Assembly: GCA_964535315.1 (NCBI GenBank)
Contig: CAZHTS010000075.1
Coordinates: forward strand, 1-22,241
Reading direction: 5' to 3'
Length of the DNA stretch: 22,241 bases
Source: CAZHTS01 sp964535315
Lineage (GTDB): Bacteria > Chloroflexota > Anaerolineae > Anaerolineales > Anaerolineaceae
Each line of letters opens with the position of its first letter. Within the stretch, counting starts at the first letter, position 1. Made by a program: the position numbers and the translations under genes. Of the stretch, positions 13,774-21,192 are shown one piece after another. Under the pieces are notes generated by a model, which did not search any database, was not told the DNA's origin, and was given only the letters and a program-made list of their open reading frames with translations.

Positions 13774-15123
13774 TCACTCGATGGGATGGGCGCTGGGGGC
13801 CGGCTCTGGAATGGCGGGTACGGCGTTGGGCTGTGCCGCCTGCGCCGGGCGGGTGAGGTACCACACGGCGGCGAAGAGGGCCAGGCTGGCCCATACCTGG
13901 TAGGGCGCCACGACGCGCCAGGGATACAGATCCAGCAGTTGCGGGAAGCGGTCGCTGGCGCGGGCGGCCAGGTCGCCGGGCAGGGCAAACGCGCCGAGGA
14001 CGAGCGCCAGCAGCGCGGCCGGCGCCCAACGCAGCCAGGTTGGCCGGGCCGGGCGGGCCTCCAAAGCGGCCTGATACAGGATCAACAGCGCCGGGTAGAG
14101 CAGGAATGTATCGTAGGTGCGGTGGTAGACGTACCACAGGGTCAGCATGGAGACCAGCGCCAGATCGTTCAGTTCGCCCGGCGCGCGGCGAATGCGGCGG
14201 AAGATCAGGATGCCCAACGCCAGCAGGACGCCCCAGGCAAGCAGCTGCGCCGGCCAGGCGGCGCTGTTGGCAATGCGGTAGACCAGCGGCGCCAGGTTGA
14301 GCATTTCGGCGCTGCCGGAATGGAAGGGGGAGGGATCGTTGATGCTGTTGGTGCTGCTGGCAAAGCGCATGGCGTTCAGCCAGGCCCACAGGGTGGCGAA
14401 CAGCGGCCGGCCGCTGAGCCAGACCGGCAGCACGGTGACGGCCGCGCCGGTCAGCAGGCAGGCCGCCACCAGGCGATAGTTGCGCCGGTAGAGGTAGTAC
14501 AGCAGGAAGATGGGCAGTGAGGTGGGTTTGAAGCTCAACAGCCCAAGGGCCACGCCGGCCAGGGTGTTGCGGCGGTGATGAACGAGCAGGAAGGTGGCAA
14601 ACAAGAGGAAGGAAATCGCCAGGCTGGTCTGGGCGTAGTGAATGTTCGAACGGGCAAAGGCGGTGTTGAGCAGGACGGCCAGCAGGGCGACCTCGAACCA
14701 GCCGATGCGGCGCTGCCAGGCGAGCATGGCGGCCAACATGGCCAGCGAGGCGGCCAGCAGCGTCAGGTTGAAGGCTAACTGCAAATAAAACGCGCTGCGC
14801 AGCGGCAGGCGCGCCAGCAGCGAGAACGCCCAGGTGGCCTGGGGCGGATAGTAATAGCCATCCAACTGGTAGCGGTTGTGGGTCAACTGCTGGATGCGCT
14901 GCTGGAAGGCTTCATAATCGTAGGGGCTGTGGCCGGCGTTCCACAATTCACCGGCGGTATACCAGGAGTACAGGTCGCTGGCAGGCCCGGTATAGGTTTC
15001 GAACTCTTCGATGGCGGCGTAGACGCTGCGGGTGGCAAAGCGGGCGAGCGAGAAGACGATGAGCAGGGCGCACAACACGGCCGGCGCCAGTTTGCGAAGG
15101 GGGATGGCGGGGCGAGGGGACAT
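13774..15123 (-). CDS. GT87-like polytopic glycosyltransferase (DUF2029)
   Basis: Integral membrane protein of 449 residues with about ten hydrophobic segments, resembling GT87 polyprenyl-phosphate-mannose-type alpha-mannosyltransferases. After the first TM an extracytoplasmic loop holds an acidic motif (SDLYSWYTAGELWNAG) as expected for a GT-C enzyme, then YYYPPQATWAFSLLARLP. It probably transfers a sugar from a lipid carrier to a surface glycan or glycolipid. Its ATG overlaps the stop of the upstream GT-B gene by one base (TGATG at 15125-15121), indicating coupled translation. No room is left for a terminator before the convergent FAH-family stop. Confidence 0.75.
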   Translation of the reverse strand: MSPRPAIPLRKLAPAVLCALLIVFSLARFATRSVYAAIEEFETYTGPASDLYSWYTAGELWNAGHSPYDYEAFQQRIQQLTHNRYQLDGYYYPPQATWAFSLLARLPLRSAFYLQLAFNLTLLAASLAMLAAMLAWQRRIGWFEVALLAVLLNTAFARSNIHYAQTSLAISFLLFATFLLVHHRRNTLAGVALGLLSFKPTSLPIFLLYYLYRRNYRLVAACLLTGAAVTVLPVWLSGRPLFATLWAWLNAMRFASSTNSINDPSPFHSGSAEMLNLAPLVYRIANSAAWPAQLLAWGVLLALGILIFRRIRRAPGELNDLALVSMLTLWYVYHRTYDTFLLYPALLILYQAALEARPARPTWLRWAPAALLALVLGAFALPGDLAARASDRFPQLLDLYPWRVVAPYQVWASLALFAAVWYLTRPAQAAQPNAVPAIPEPAPSAHPIE

Positions 15124-16157
15124 CAGCCGGGGCCTCCGTTTTGCAGGGCATCATCCATCACCGCCAGCAGGGCGCGGGCGTGGCTTTCATCGTTAAAGCG
15201 GGTGGCCACGTCCAGGGCGGCGTTTGCGCACATTTGTTGTACGGCGGCCTGATTGGCGGGGTCGAGCACCCAGCGCAGCGCCTCGACATAACTTTGCGGC
15301 GTGCCGCTGACGATCAGTCCGGTCTCGCCATGGCGCACGTGATCGCGCACGCCGTACACGTCGTTGACGATGGTGGGCTTTTTCAGCCACATGCCGTTGA
15401 GGTAGGTCTGATGGCCGGTGGAACGGCGCAGCCCCTGGCGCATGGGCACGACCACGGCGGCGGCCGAGCGCATCAGGCGCACGAATTCGGCGTGGGGCAC
15501 CTGGTGGGCGATGACGTTGGGCGGCAGGTCGGTGCAGTCGTCCAGGCGGCGGGTGGCCAGGATGAAGGTGTGTTCGGGCATGAGCCGGGCGGCCTCAACC
15601 AGCGGCAGGTAGTCGCGGAACGAGTTGCCGCCGGCAAAGATGTGGCCGGCCGGCGGCGGCGCCTCTTGCTGCATGTCTTTGGCGGTGATGCTGAACAGAT
15701 AGGGGGTGAAACGCACCTTGGCCGGGGCGATGCCCCAGTTTTCCGGGAAGATTTTCAGTTCGGCCGACGAGTAGACGGCGTAACGGGTGATGGCGCGGTC
15801 GGCAAGGCGGATGATGAGGCGCTCGATGCGCCCGCGCAGACCGGGGTTGGGCTCCCACATGTCGCCGTTTAAGACGATCACCGGCCGCCAACGCTTCGGC
15901 CAGAAGCTGATGAAGAGGATGGCCATTAACTCGGGTTTGAGCGTGCCGCGCGAACTGAACAGGAGCAGGGCGCGTTCGCGGCGGGCGGCGCGCACCACCC
16001 GCCAGAACAGGCGGGCCTGGTCGGCCAGGCTGTATTCCACCAGCGGCTGGTAAGGCGGCACAACGATCTGGCGCGCCCGGCTGGCAAAGCAGGGCACGTG
16101 CAGGACGTAATCGATGGTGGTGGCAAAACGATCCGGGGCGGAGGGATCAGTGGTCAT
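15123..16157 (-). CDS. GT-B fold glycosyltransferase (group 1/GT4-like)
   Basis: Cytoplasmic, probably membrane-associated sugar transferase of 344 residues. The C-terminal half has the nucleotide-sugar-binding features of the GT4 group: IFAGGNSFRDY (173-183), then TYLNGMWLKKPTIVNDVYG and HGETGLIVSG. The N-terminal half is divergent. Start choice: the ATG at 16157 (MTTDPSAPDR) has AAAGG at good spacing; the longer in-frame ATG at 16229 would add 24 Arg/Pro-rich residues overlapping the upstream gene. It overlaps that gene by 11 bp and the GT87-like gene by one base, so the three appear to form one operon for glycan or glycolipid assembly. The acceptor is unknown. Confidence 0.78.
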   Translation of the reverse strand: MTTDPSAPDRFATTIDYVLHVPCFASRARQIVVPPYQPLVEYSLADQARLFWRVVRAARRERALLLFSSRGTLKPELMAILFISFWPKRWRPVIVLNGDMWEPNPGLRGRIERLIIRLADRAITRYAVYSSAELKIFPENWGIAPAKVRFTPYLFSITAKDMQQEAPPPAGHIFAGGNSFRDYLPLVEAARLMPEHTFILATRRLDDCTDLPPNVIAHQVPHAEFVRLMRSAAAVVVPMRQGLRRSTGHQTYLNGMWLKKPTIVNDVYGVRDHVRHGETGLIVSGTPQSYVEALRWVLDPANQAAVQQMCANAALDVATRFNDESHARALLAVMDDALQNGGPG

Positions 16158-16638
16158 GGCGCCTTTCTTTGGGTTCGACGGGGATGGGTCGGATGACCTG
16201 CATGCGTGGGGCCTCATGCGTCGTCTCACTGCCGGCGTAGCGCGAGCGCAGCCCGCTCCACTGGCAGTTCGGGTTGAGACAGCGGTAGCGGTAGGTATCG
16301 GGCAGGAGCAGCGCAGTCAGCAGATGGTCGAACCAGGTGCGGTGAATGTGGCGCAGCGGGCCTTGACAGCGCGGGCAGATTTTGGGGATGCTTTGCAGGC
16401 GCTGCCCGAGCAAATGGCGAATTTCAGCGTAGATGAAGGCCGCCAACAGCAGAGCCAGCAGCGATAGCAGCAGTTGGGGCAGGGAGATGCGGATGGCGGC
16501 GGGGTTTTGCAGGATGGCGGTAATGGATTGGCGCAGGGCGCTCACCCCTTCTTGCAGCGCTGTGCCGTAAACCAGAAATGCCAGCCACAGGGTGGTGATG
16601 CCAATTAAGATGAGCATGATCGTGCGAAATTTTTTCAT
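16147..16638 (-). CDS. Two-TM protein with C-terminal zinc ribbon, unknown function
   Basis: Protein of 163 residues that I do not recognise as a named family. An N-terminal TM (about 7-27), an extracytoplasmic loop, a second Leu-rich TM (about 52-70), then a soluble part with two Cys pairs (ICPRCQG and RCLNPNCQW), a CX2C/CX4C layout suggesting a rubredoxin-type zinc ribbon. The tail is charged and ends in RRHDH. It is the first gene of the operon with the two glycosyltransferases, overlapping the second gene by 11 bp. A role in organising or sensing the glycan machinery is only a guess. Confidence 0.65.
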   Translation of the reverse strand: MKKFRTIMLILIGITTLWLAFLVYGTALQEGVSALRQSITAILQNPAAIRISLPQLLLSLLALLLAAFIYAEIRHLLGQRLQSIPKICPRCQGPLRHIHRTWFDHLLTALLLPDTYRYRCLNPNCQWSGLRSRYAGSETTHEAPRMQVIRPIPVEPKERRHDH

Positions 16639-16686
16639 CCCCAGGTTCCTGGATCACAAATTTTTACCCGATGTAGCCATAACTCC

Positions 16687-16694
16687 ATTATAAT
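16687..16694. promoter_or_regulatory. Self-symmetric -10 box between divergent genes
   Basis: ATTATAAT is its own reverse complement and so presents TATAAT on both strands: 16689-16694 towards uridine phosphorylase and 16692-16687 towards the zinc-ribbon/glycosyltransferase operon. Neither side has a good -35 at 17 bp. TTGACA at 16707-16712 is oriented rightward but lacks a well-placed -10 downstream. Confidence 0.5.
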
Positions 16695-16769
16695 AGCATT
16701 CCACTTTTGACAGGCCCAAAAACAACAGGTGGATTGTCTATCTTTATTCTCCAAATTGAGGATCAGTCC

Positions 16770-17549
16770 ATGAAAGAAGCCGAAGCGCAGTACCACATTC
16801 AACTTAAGCCGGGAGACATCGGCCGGTATGTTTTGCTGCCGGGCGACCCTGGCCGGTGTGAAAAGATTGCCAGCTTTTTTGATAACCCGCAGTTTGTCGC
16901 CAGCAACCGGGAATATTGCACCTATAGCGGGACGCTGTTGGGTGAAAAGGTGGCGGTCACATCGACCGGCATCGGTTGCCCCTCGACGGCGATTGCGGTC
17001 GAAGAATTGATCCGCGTGGGGGCGGACACATTTATTCGCATCGGCACGGCGGGTGTGGTGCAGCCCGGGCACCAGACCGGCGAAGTGGCGGTGGTGACCG
17101 GCGCAATTCGCGACGAGGGCACCACGCCGCAATACTTACCCATCGAATACCCGGCCATCGCCGACATCGATTTGGTGTGCGCCCTGCGTGACGCTGCCCG
17201 AGACCTGGGGTACGCCCATTACCTGGGCGTGGCCCATTCCAAGGACTCGTTCTACGGCGAGGTTGAGCCGCAGCGTATGCCGTTGGCCCGCCATCTCCAG
17301 GAACGTTGGCAGGCGTGGGTGGCCGGTGGGGCGGTGTGCTCCGAGATGGAGTCGGCGGCCATTCTCATGCTGGCGCAGATCTACCGCAAACGCGCCGGCG
17401 GTGTGATGCTGCTGATCGGTAACCCGGCCGAGGAGCAGAATGAGGAAGAACTGCGCGCCTTCAACGCTATGATGGCGGAGAACCGCGCCATTCGCACCGC
17501 AGTGGCCGGGCTCAAGTTGTTGATTGCCCGCGACCGGCAAACAGGTTGA
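16770..17549 (+). CDS. udp: Uridine phosphorylase
   Basis: Nucleoside salvage enzyme that cleaves uridine with phosphate to uracil and ribose-1-phosphate. It has 259 residues, close to the E. coli Udp length. Phosphate-binding arginines are visible as Arg29 (PGDPGR), Arg47 (SNREY) and Arg90 (RIGTAG, with Thr93), matching the positions known in E. coli. Other family motifs are TSTGIGCPSTAIAVEE, SKDSFYGEVEPQR in the base-binding region, and CSEMESAA, which contacts the ribose. The start is ATG 16770 with GAGGAT (16758-16763); an upstream in-frame TTG at 16707 lies in the promoter region and is rejected. The stop codon lies within the hairpin at 17544-17567. Confidence 0.88.
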   Translation: MKEAEAQYHIQLKPGDIGRYVLLPGDPGRCEKIASFFDNPQFVASNREYCTYSGTLLGEKVAVTSTGIGCPSTAIAVEELIRVGADTFIRIGTAGVVQPGHQTGEVAVVTGAIRDEGTTPQYLPIEYPAIADIDLVCALRDAARDLGYAHYLGVAHSKDSFYGEVEPQRMPLARHLQERWQAWVAGGAVCSEMESAAILMLAQIYRKRAGGVMLLIGNPAEEQNEEELRAFNAMMAENRAIRTAVAGLKLLIARDRQTG

Positions 17550-17567
17550 CCCCGCTCGGGGTCAACC
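17544..17567. terminator. Hairpin shared by two convergent genes, spanning both stop codons
   Basis: GGTTGACCCC (17544-17553) and GGGGTCAACC (17558-17567) form a perfect 10-bp stem with loop GCTC. The left arm contains the TGA of uridine phosphorylase (17547-17549) and the right arm the TGA of the proC gene (minus strand, 17564-17562). Both genes therefore end in the same GGT TGA CCCC. No strong U-tract follows on either strand, so it may act as a weak bidirectional terminator or a 3'-end protector. Confidence 0.6.
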
Positions 17568-18410
17568 GCCGTTCTTTTCCGGCGCCTGTGAGGTGCGGCC
17601 TTTGCCCAACTCCTGCGAGCGTTCGTAGGCGGCCCATACGGCGCGTGAAATAGCGGTGCGGAAGCCGGCCTTCTCCAGGTAATACAGCGCAGCGGCCGAG
17701 GTGCCGCCAGGCGAGGTGACCTGGTTGCGCAGGTGGGCGGGGTGGGTCTTGTTCTTTTGATAGAACTTGATCGAGCCGAGAATGGTTTGCAGCACCAGTT
17801 GTTCGGCGATGCGGCGCGGAAAGCCCAGGTGAACGCCGGCGTCGATCATGGCTTCCATGAACAGGAAGACGTAGGCCGGGCCGGTGCCGGACAGAGCGGT
17901 GGCCATGTCCAGATAATATTCTTCTTCGACGTATACTTCCTGTCCCAGGGCGCCAAGCACCTGGCGGGCCAGTTCCAGTTGTTCGTCCGACACGGTTTCC
18001 GAATTGGTCCACACAGTGATGCCTTCACCGATCTGAGCGGGGGTGTTGGGCATGGCGCGTACCACGGCGGCATGTTGCAGTTTGTCGCAGATGTTCTGGA
18101 TTGAGGCGCCGGCGACGATGGAGAGCACCAGGGCGTTGGGCGGGATGCAGCCGCCCAGCCCACTCAGCACGCGTTCGATTTTTTGTGGTTTGACCGAAAG
18201 GATGACCAGTTCGGCGTTCTTGACCGCAGCGCGGTTGTCGCTATACGGGATCAGGTTGTAACGCTGGCGCAATTCCTCACCCCGGTCGACTTCCGGGCCG
18301 GAGGCGATGATGTTTTCGGGGGTGGTGACTTCCTGACGTAAGATTCCGGCAATGATGGCTTCAGCCATCACGCCGGGCCCAATAACGGTAATTTTGGGAT
18401 GGTGAGTCAT
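17562..18410 (-). CDS. proC: Pyrroline-5-carboxylate reductase
   Basis: Last step of proline synthesis: NAD(P)H-dependent reduction of 1-pyrroline-5-carboxylate. It has 282 residues with an N-terminal Rossmann fold (VIGPGVMAEAII, 9-20), then SVKPQK, VRAMPNTPAQIGEG, and the C-terminal dimer/active-site signature ALSGTGPAYVFLFMEAM followed by VTSPGGTSAAALYYLE. The ATG at 18410 has AGAGGAGA nearby; the open frame extends upstream to 18692 only as an antisense shadow of the methyltransferase gene. It overlaps that gene by four bases (ATGA), so the two are co-transcribed. The tail after the conserved RSQELGKG is short and Lys/Glu-rich. Confidence 0.92.
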   Translation of the reverse strand: MTHHPKITVIGPGVMAEAIIAGILRQEVTTPENIIASGPEVDRGEELRQRYNLIPYSDNRAAVKNAELVILSVKPQKIERVLSGLGGCIPPNALVLSIVAGASIQNICDKLQHAAVVRAMPNTPAQIGEGITVWTNSETVSDEQLELARQVLGALGQEVYVEEEYYLDMATALSGTGPAYVFLFMEAMIDAGVHLGFPRRIAEQLVLQTILGSIKFYQKNKTHPAHLRNQVTSPGGTSAAALYYLEKAGFRTAISRAVWAAYERSQELGKGRTSQAPEKNGG

Positions 18411-19345
18411 GCAATTTCTCCTCTGGGCGATGGTCTGGCGCCCGGCTGGCGGGCGCACCAGCGGGCGAAAATGGCGGTAGACAGGTAACGACCGGCGCTT
18501 TGTTCGCGCAGCAAGACTTCGCCGGCCGAGAGTGTGCCCGGTTGGGCGGCGAGCATTTCGGCCAGGGCGTTGTAAAGGGTGAGGGCCGAGGCTTTCACGG
18601 CGTAGGCGGTCAGGACGATAAACTGCGGCTGCGGGGTAAGGATTTGCCGGCAGGCGGTGAGTAATTCCGGCAGCAGGTCGTAGAATTCCCACACCTCGCC
18701 CTTGGGTCCGCGGCCGAATTTGGGCGGGTCGAGGATCAGCCCGTCGTAGGTGGACTGGCGGCGGCCTTCACGCTGCACGAACTTGAGGGCGTCGTCGATG
18801 ATCCAGCGGATCGAGCGACTGTCCAGGCCGGACAATTGCTGGTTCTCGTTGGCCCACGAGACGACCTTGCGCGATGCGTCCAGGTGGGTGACCTGTGCGC
18901 CGGCGCGTGCGGCGGCAATGGAGGCCAGGCCGGTGTAGCCAAACAGGTTGAGCACGCGCAGCGGGCGTTGTGCGGCGCGTGTCTGGGCGTCGATCCAGTC
19001 CCACTGGCAGGCCTGTTCGGGGAATACGCCCAGGTGGCGTGAGGCGCTGGGGCGCACCCAAAATTTGAGGCCTTTGTAGTCGAGCGCCCAGCGTTCGGGC
19101 AGCGGTTTGTGAAATTCCCAGTGCCCGCCGTTTTCCTCGGGCGAGGGGCGGAAGCTGGCGTCTACGCTGCGCCATTCCTTTTCGGGCAACGCCGGGCGCC
19201 AGACGGCTTCTGGCTCGGGGCGGAGCAGGCGGTGGGGCCCGTAGCGTTCCAGTTTAAAACCGTTGCCGCTGTCCAGCAGGGCGTAATCTTTCCAATCGGG
19301 CGAGGACAGCAGATCGAGGGTGGGGCAGGTTGTGGGTACAGACAT
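18407..19345 (-). CDS. Class I SAM-dependent methyltransferase, RlmI/K-like
   Basis: Predicted RNA methyltransferase of 312 residues related to the 23S rRNA m5C1962 enzyme RlmI. The SAM-binding motif I is VLNLFGYTGLASIAAARAGA (131-150), with the acidic residue at the end of strand 2 in HLDAS (154-158); the catalytic-region motif is LDPPKFGRG (205-213). The N-terminal PUA domain of RlmI is absent; instead a beta-rich segment (1-110) precedes the fold. No catalytic Cys can be assigned from the sequence alone, so base and position are uncertain. The start at 19345 (MSVPTTCPTL) is preferred; a longer in-frame ATG at 19441 would add 32 atypical residues and begin upstream of the probable promoter. 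Confidence 0.8.
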   Translation of the reverse strand: MSVPTTCPTLDLLSSPDWKDYALLDSGNGFKLERYGPHRLLRPEPEAVWRPALPEKEWRSVDASFRPSPEENGGHWEFHKPLPERWALDYKGLKFWVRPSASRHLGVFPEQACQWDWIDAQTRAAQRPLRVLNLFGYTGLASIAAARAGAQVTHLDASRKVVSWANENQQLSGLDSRSIRWIIDDALKFVQREGRRQSTYDGLILDPPKFGRGPKGEVWEFYDLLPELLTACRQILTPQPQFIVLTAYAVKASALTLYNALAEMLAAQPGTLSAGEVLLREQSAGRYLSTAIFARWCARQPGARPSPRGEIA

Positions 19346-19420
19346 CTTTTTTCCCGTTTTGATCCTGGCGCTGCGGGTGAGCAGGCAAAGAAGTGTAGAG
19401 GCACGGGCCTCCTGCGGGTG

Positions 19421-19429
19421 AGTATACCA
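19421..19429 (-). promoter_or_regulatory. Extended -10 promoter for the methyltransferase-proC operon
   Basis: On the minus strand the sequence reads TGGTATACT, an extended -10 (TGN plus TATACT). No -35 is seen, as is usual for extended -10 promoters. It would give a leader of about 70 nt before the ATG at 19345, supporting that start over 19441. Confidence 0.5.
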
Positions 19430-19520
19430 GCAAAAATCCATCCCGGCGGGGTGGATTGCCGCGCCTGCGCCCGATAGTTTTTGTTTTTGTAAGGATCTGC
19501 CGTGTGGGTGGAGATGGGGG

Positions 19521-19526
19521 TATAAT
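19521..19526 (+). promoter_or_regulatory. -10 box of the PatB-like gene
   Basis: A consensus TATAAT lies about 40 bp before ATG 19565. No -35 at 17 +/- 1 bp is convincing. GGGAG at 19554-19558 is the ribosome binding site. Confidence 0.5.
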
Positions 19527-19564
19527 CCGTAAAGTTATCTGTAAGACATTTCCGGGAGAACCTT

Positions 19565-20731
19565 ATGAATCATCGCTTTGACGAAGTTCCCAGCCGTCGT
19601 GAGACGGAGAGTATCAAATGGCGTTTCTTTGATGAAGATGTCCTGCCGATGTGGGTGGCGGACATGGACTTTTATTCCCCCGAGCCGGTTATCCGGGCGT
19701 TGCGGGCGCGAGTGGAACACGGTGTTTTTGGCTATCCGGACGACATGCCGGATTTGCAGCAGGCGATCGTCGAGCGCCTGGAGCGTCTGTACAACTGGCG
19801 CGTCATGCCGGAAGATGTCGTTTTGATGCCGGGGGTGGTGAGCGGTTTAAATCTGGCCTGCCACGCTTACGCGCGCCCTGGCGGCGGGGTGTTGATACAG
19901 ACGCCGGTTTATCCGCCTTTCTTGAGCGCACCGGCCAACGCCGGTCTGCGCCGCGACCAGATGCAGTTGACTCAACTGGCGGATGGCAGTTATGAGATCG
20001 ATTTTGACGCGTTTGAGGCGGCCATTAACGACCAGACCGCTATGTTTATCCTGTGCAACCCGCATAACCCCGTGGGGCGAGTTTTCCGCCAGGACGAACT
20101 GGCGCGCATGGCCGAGATTTGCCTGCGTCACAACGTGCTGATCTGTTCGGATGAGATCCACTGCGATTTGATTTTCGATCATCGCCATCACATTCCCGTC
20201 GCCACGCTCGACCCGGAAATTGCCCGACACAGCATCACCCTGATGGCGCCCAGCAAGACCTTTAATATTGCCGGATTGGAATGTTCCTTTGCGGTCATTC
20301 CGGATGCCGGGATGCGCAAGCAGTACCAGCAGGCGCGCCAGGGTATGGTGGGCAGCGTGAATTTGATGGGCCTGGTGGCCGGGCTGGCGGCGTATCGCTA
20401 CGGGCAGCCCTGGCTGGACAGCCTGCTGGCCTATTTGCAGGCCAACCGCGACTGGCTGTACGACGCCGTTCACAGCCGGATGCCGGGTGTGCAGATGAGC
20501 CGTCCCGAGGGGACCTATCTGGCCTGGCTGGATTTCCGTACCGCCGGTCTGGCGGGGTGCCCGCAAGAATTTTTCCTCAAAGAGGCGCGGGTGGGGCTCA
20601 ACGATGGGGCGATGTTTGGCGCAGGCGGTGAGGGTTTTGTGCGTCTGAACTTTGGCTGCCCGCGCTCGATGCTAGAAGAGACGGTCGAACGTATGTGCGC
20701 GGCGATGGAACGTCTGGGCGTGAGCGGATAA
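19565..20731 (+). CDS. MalY/PatB-family PLP-dependent C-S lyase (cystathionine beta-lyase)
   Basis: Fold-type I PLP enzyme of 388 residues. Members split cystathionine or cysteine conjugates at the C-S bond to pyruvate, ammonia and a thiol; some have aminotransferase activity. Family features in order: LPMWVADMDFYSPEPVI near the N-terminus, FGYPDD, QTPVYPPF, LCNPHNPVGRVF, CSDEIHCDLIF (cofactor-binding Asp), and the Schiff-base Lys231 in APSKTFNIAG, then an Arg in FVRLNFGCPR that holds the substrate carboxylate. The start is backed by GGGAG with six-base spacing. It stands alone between its own promoter and a strong terminator. Methionine biosynthesis is the default role, but substrate preference cannot be read from the sequence. 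Confidence 0.88.
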   Translation: MNHRFDEVPSRRETESIKWRFFDEDVLPMWVADMDFYSPEPVIRALRARVEHGVFGYPDDMPDLQQAIVERLERLYNWRVMPEDVVLMPGVVSGLNLACHAYARPGGGVLIQTPVYPPFLSAPANAGLRRDQMQLTQLADGSYEIDFDAFEAAINDQTAMFILCNPHNPVGRVFRQDELARMAEICLRHNVLICSDEIHCDLIFDHRHHIPVATLDPEIARHSITLMAPSKTFNIAGLECSFAVIPDAGMRKQYQQARQGMVGSVNLMGLVAGLAAYRYGQPWLDSLLAYLQANRDWLYDAVHSRMPGVQMSRPEGTYLAWLDFRTAGLAGCPQEFFLKEARVGLNDGAMFGAGGEGFVRLNFGCPRSMLEETVERMCAAMERLGVSG

Positions 20732-20746
20732 CTCTTTATTGCAATC

Positions 20747-20784
20747 AAAATGGGCGGCCGGATGGAATGGCCGCCCATTTTTTT
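20747..20784. terminator. Bidirectional intrinsic terminator
   Basis: A perfect 13-bp inverted repeat (20747-20759 with 20769-20781; core ATGGGCGGCC/GGCCGCCCAT) encloses a 9-nt loop. T7 follows on the right (20778-20784) and an A-run flanks the left, so it can end both the PatB-like transcript and the leftward small membrane-protein transcript. Confidence 0.9.
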
Positions 20785-20799
20785 ATTGGGGGATGTGGC

Positions 20800-21030
20800 C
20801 TAAAAGAAGCCGCGGATGGTTAGCATAAAGCCGAAGACGATCAGGGGGATGCCGACGATGGCGCCCACCACGGTGACGGTGAGAATGACGCCGCAGATCA
20901 TCAGTACCAGGCCAAGAATGGCGGCAACCAGCCGGCCGGTGAATTCAACGATTCCGACCACCAGCATCCAGATGGCCCAGAACGGCCACAAGAACCAGGG
21001 GATATGTTGCTTTTTATTTGTTTCGCACAT
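20800..21030 (-). CDS. Small integral membrane protein, unknown function
   Basis: A 76-residue protein with a short polar N-terminus (MCETNKKQ), an aromatic stretch (PWFLWPFWAIW) and two to three hydrophobic segments rich in Gly and Ile/Val, ending IRGFF. Little of it is outside the membrane. The start at 21030 is fixed by an excellent GGAGGTAATC ribosome binding site; the in-frame ATG at 21042 lies upstream of that site. I do not recognise the family. It stands alone, with the strong terminator at 20747-20784 downstream. Confidence 0.7.
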   Translation of the reverse strand: MCETNKKQHIPWFLWPFWAIWMLVVGIVEFTGRLVAAILGLVLMICGVILTVTVVGAIVGIPLIVFGFMLTIRGFF

Positions 21031-21141
21031 GATTACCTCCACGTCTATATACGCAGGTTGTGCGGAATGGTTGCGGACGGGGCCGATTTTGTTGGAACAG
21101 CAAGTATGTAGAGGGAGCGTACCATTTCCAGCGGGAATACG

Positions 21142-21156
21142 TTTTAATTTTTAAAA
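21142..21156. repeat. A/T-rich palindrome in the intergenic region before the DUF218 gene
   Basis: TTTTAA-TTT-TTAAAA forms an inverted repeat about 25 bp upstream of the -10 box at 21181. It could be an UP-like element or a regulator site; the evidence is only its position and symmetry. Confidence 0.3.
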
Positions 21157-21180
21157 GGGCGTCGCATACCGAGATGAGGT

Positions 21181-21186
21181 TACAAT
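21181..21186 (+). promoter_or_regulatory. -10 box placed for a leaderless transcript
   Basis: TACAAT is followed by six bases and then ATG 21193 (with an overlapping-phase ATG at 21190), the same geometry as at 11066-11078. No Shine-Dalgarno precedes the gene. Confidence 0.45.
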
Positions 21187-21192
21187 ACGATG

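Noticed and set aside
13786..15872. Several plus-strand ORFs opposite the glycosyltransferase operon
   Set aside because: Gly/Gln/Arg-rich translations with no domain; the minus strand carries recognisable glycosyltransferases with coupled starts and stops.
16707..16769. Upstream TTG start for uridine phosphorylase
   Set aside because: It would add 21 residues lacking family similarity; the ATG at 16770 has a good ribosome binding site and gives the known family N-terminus.
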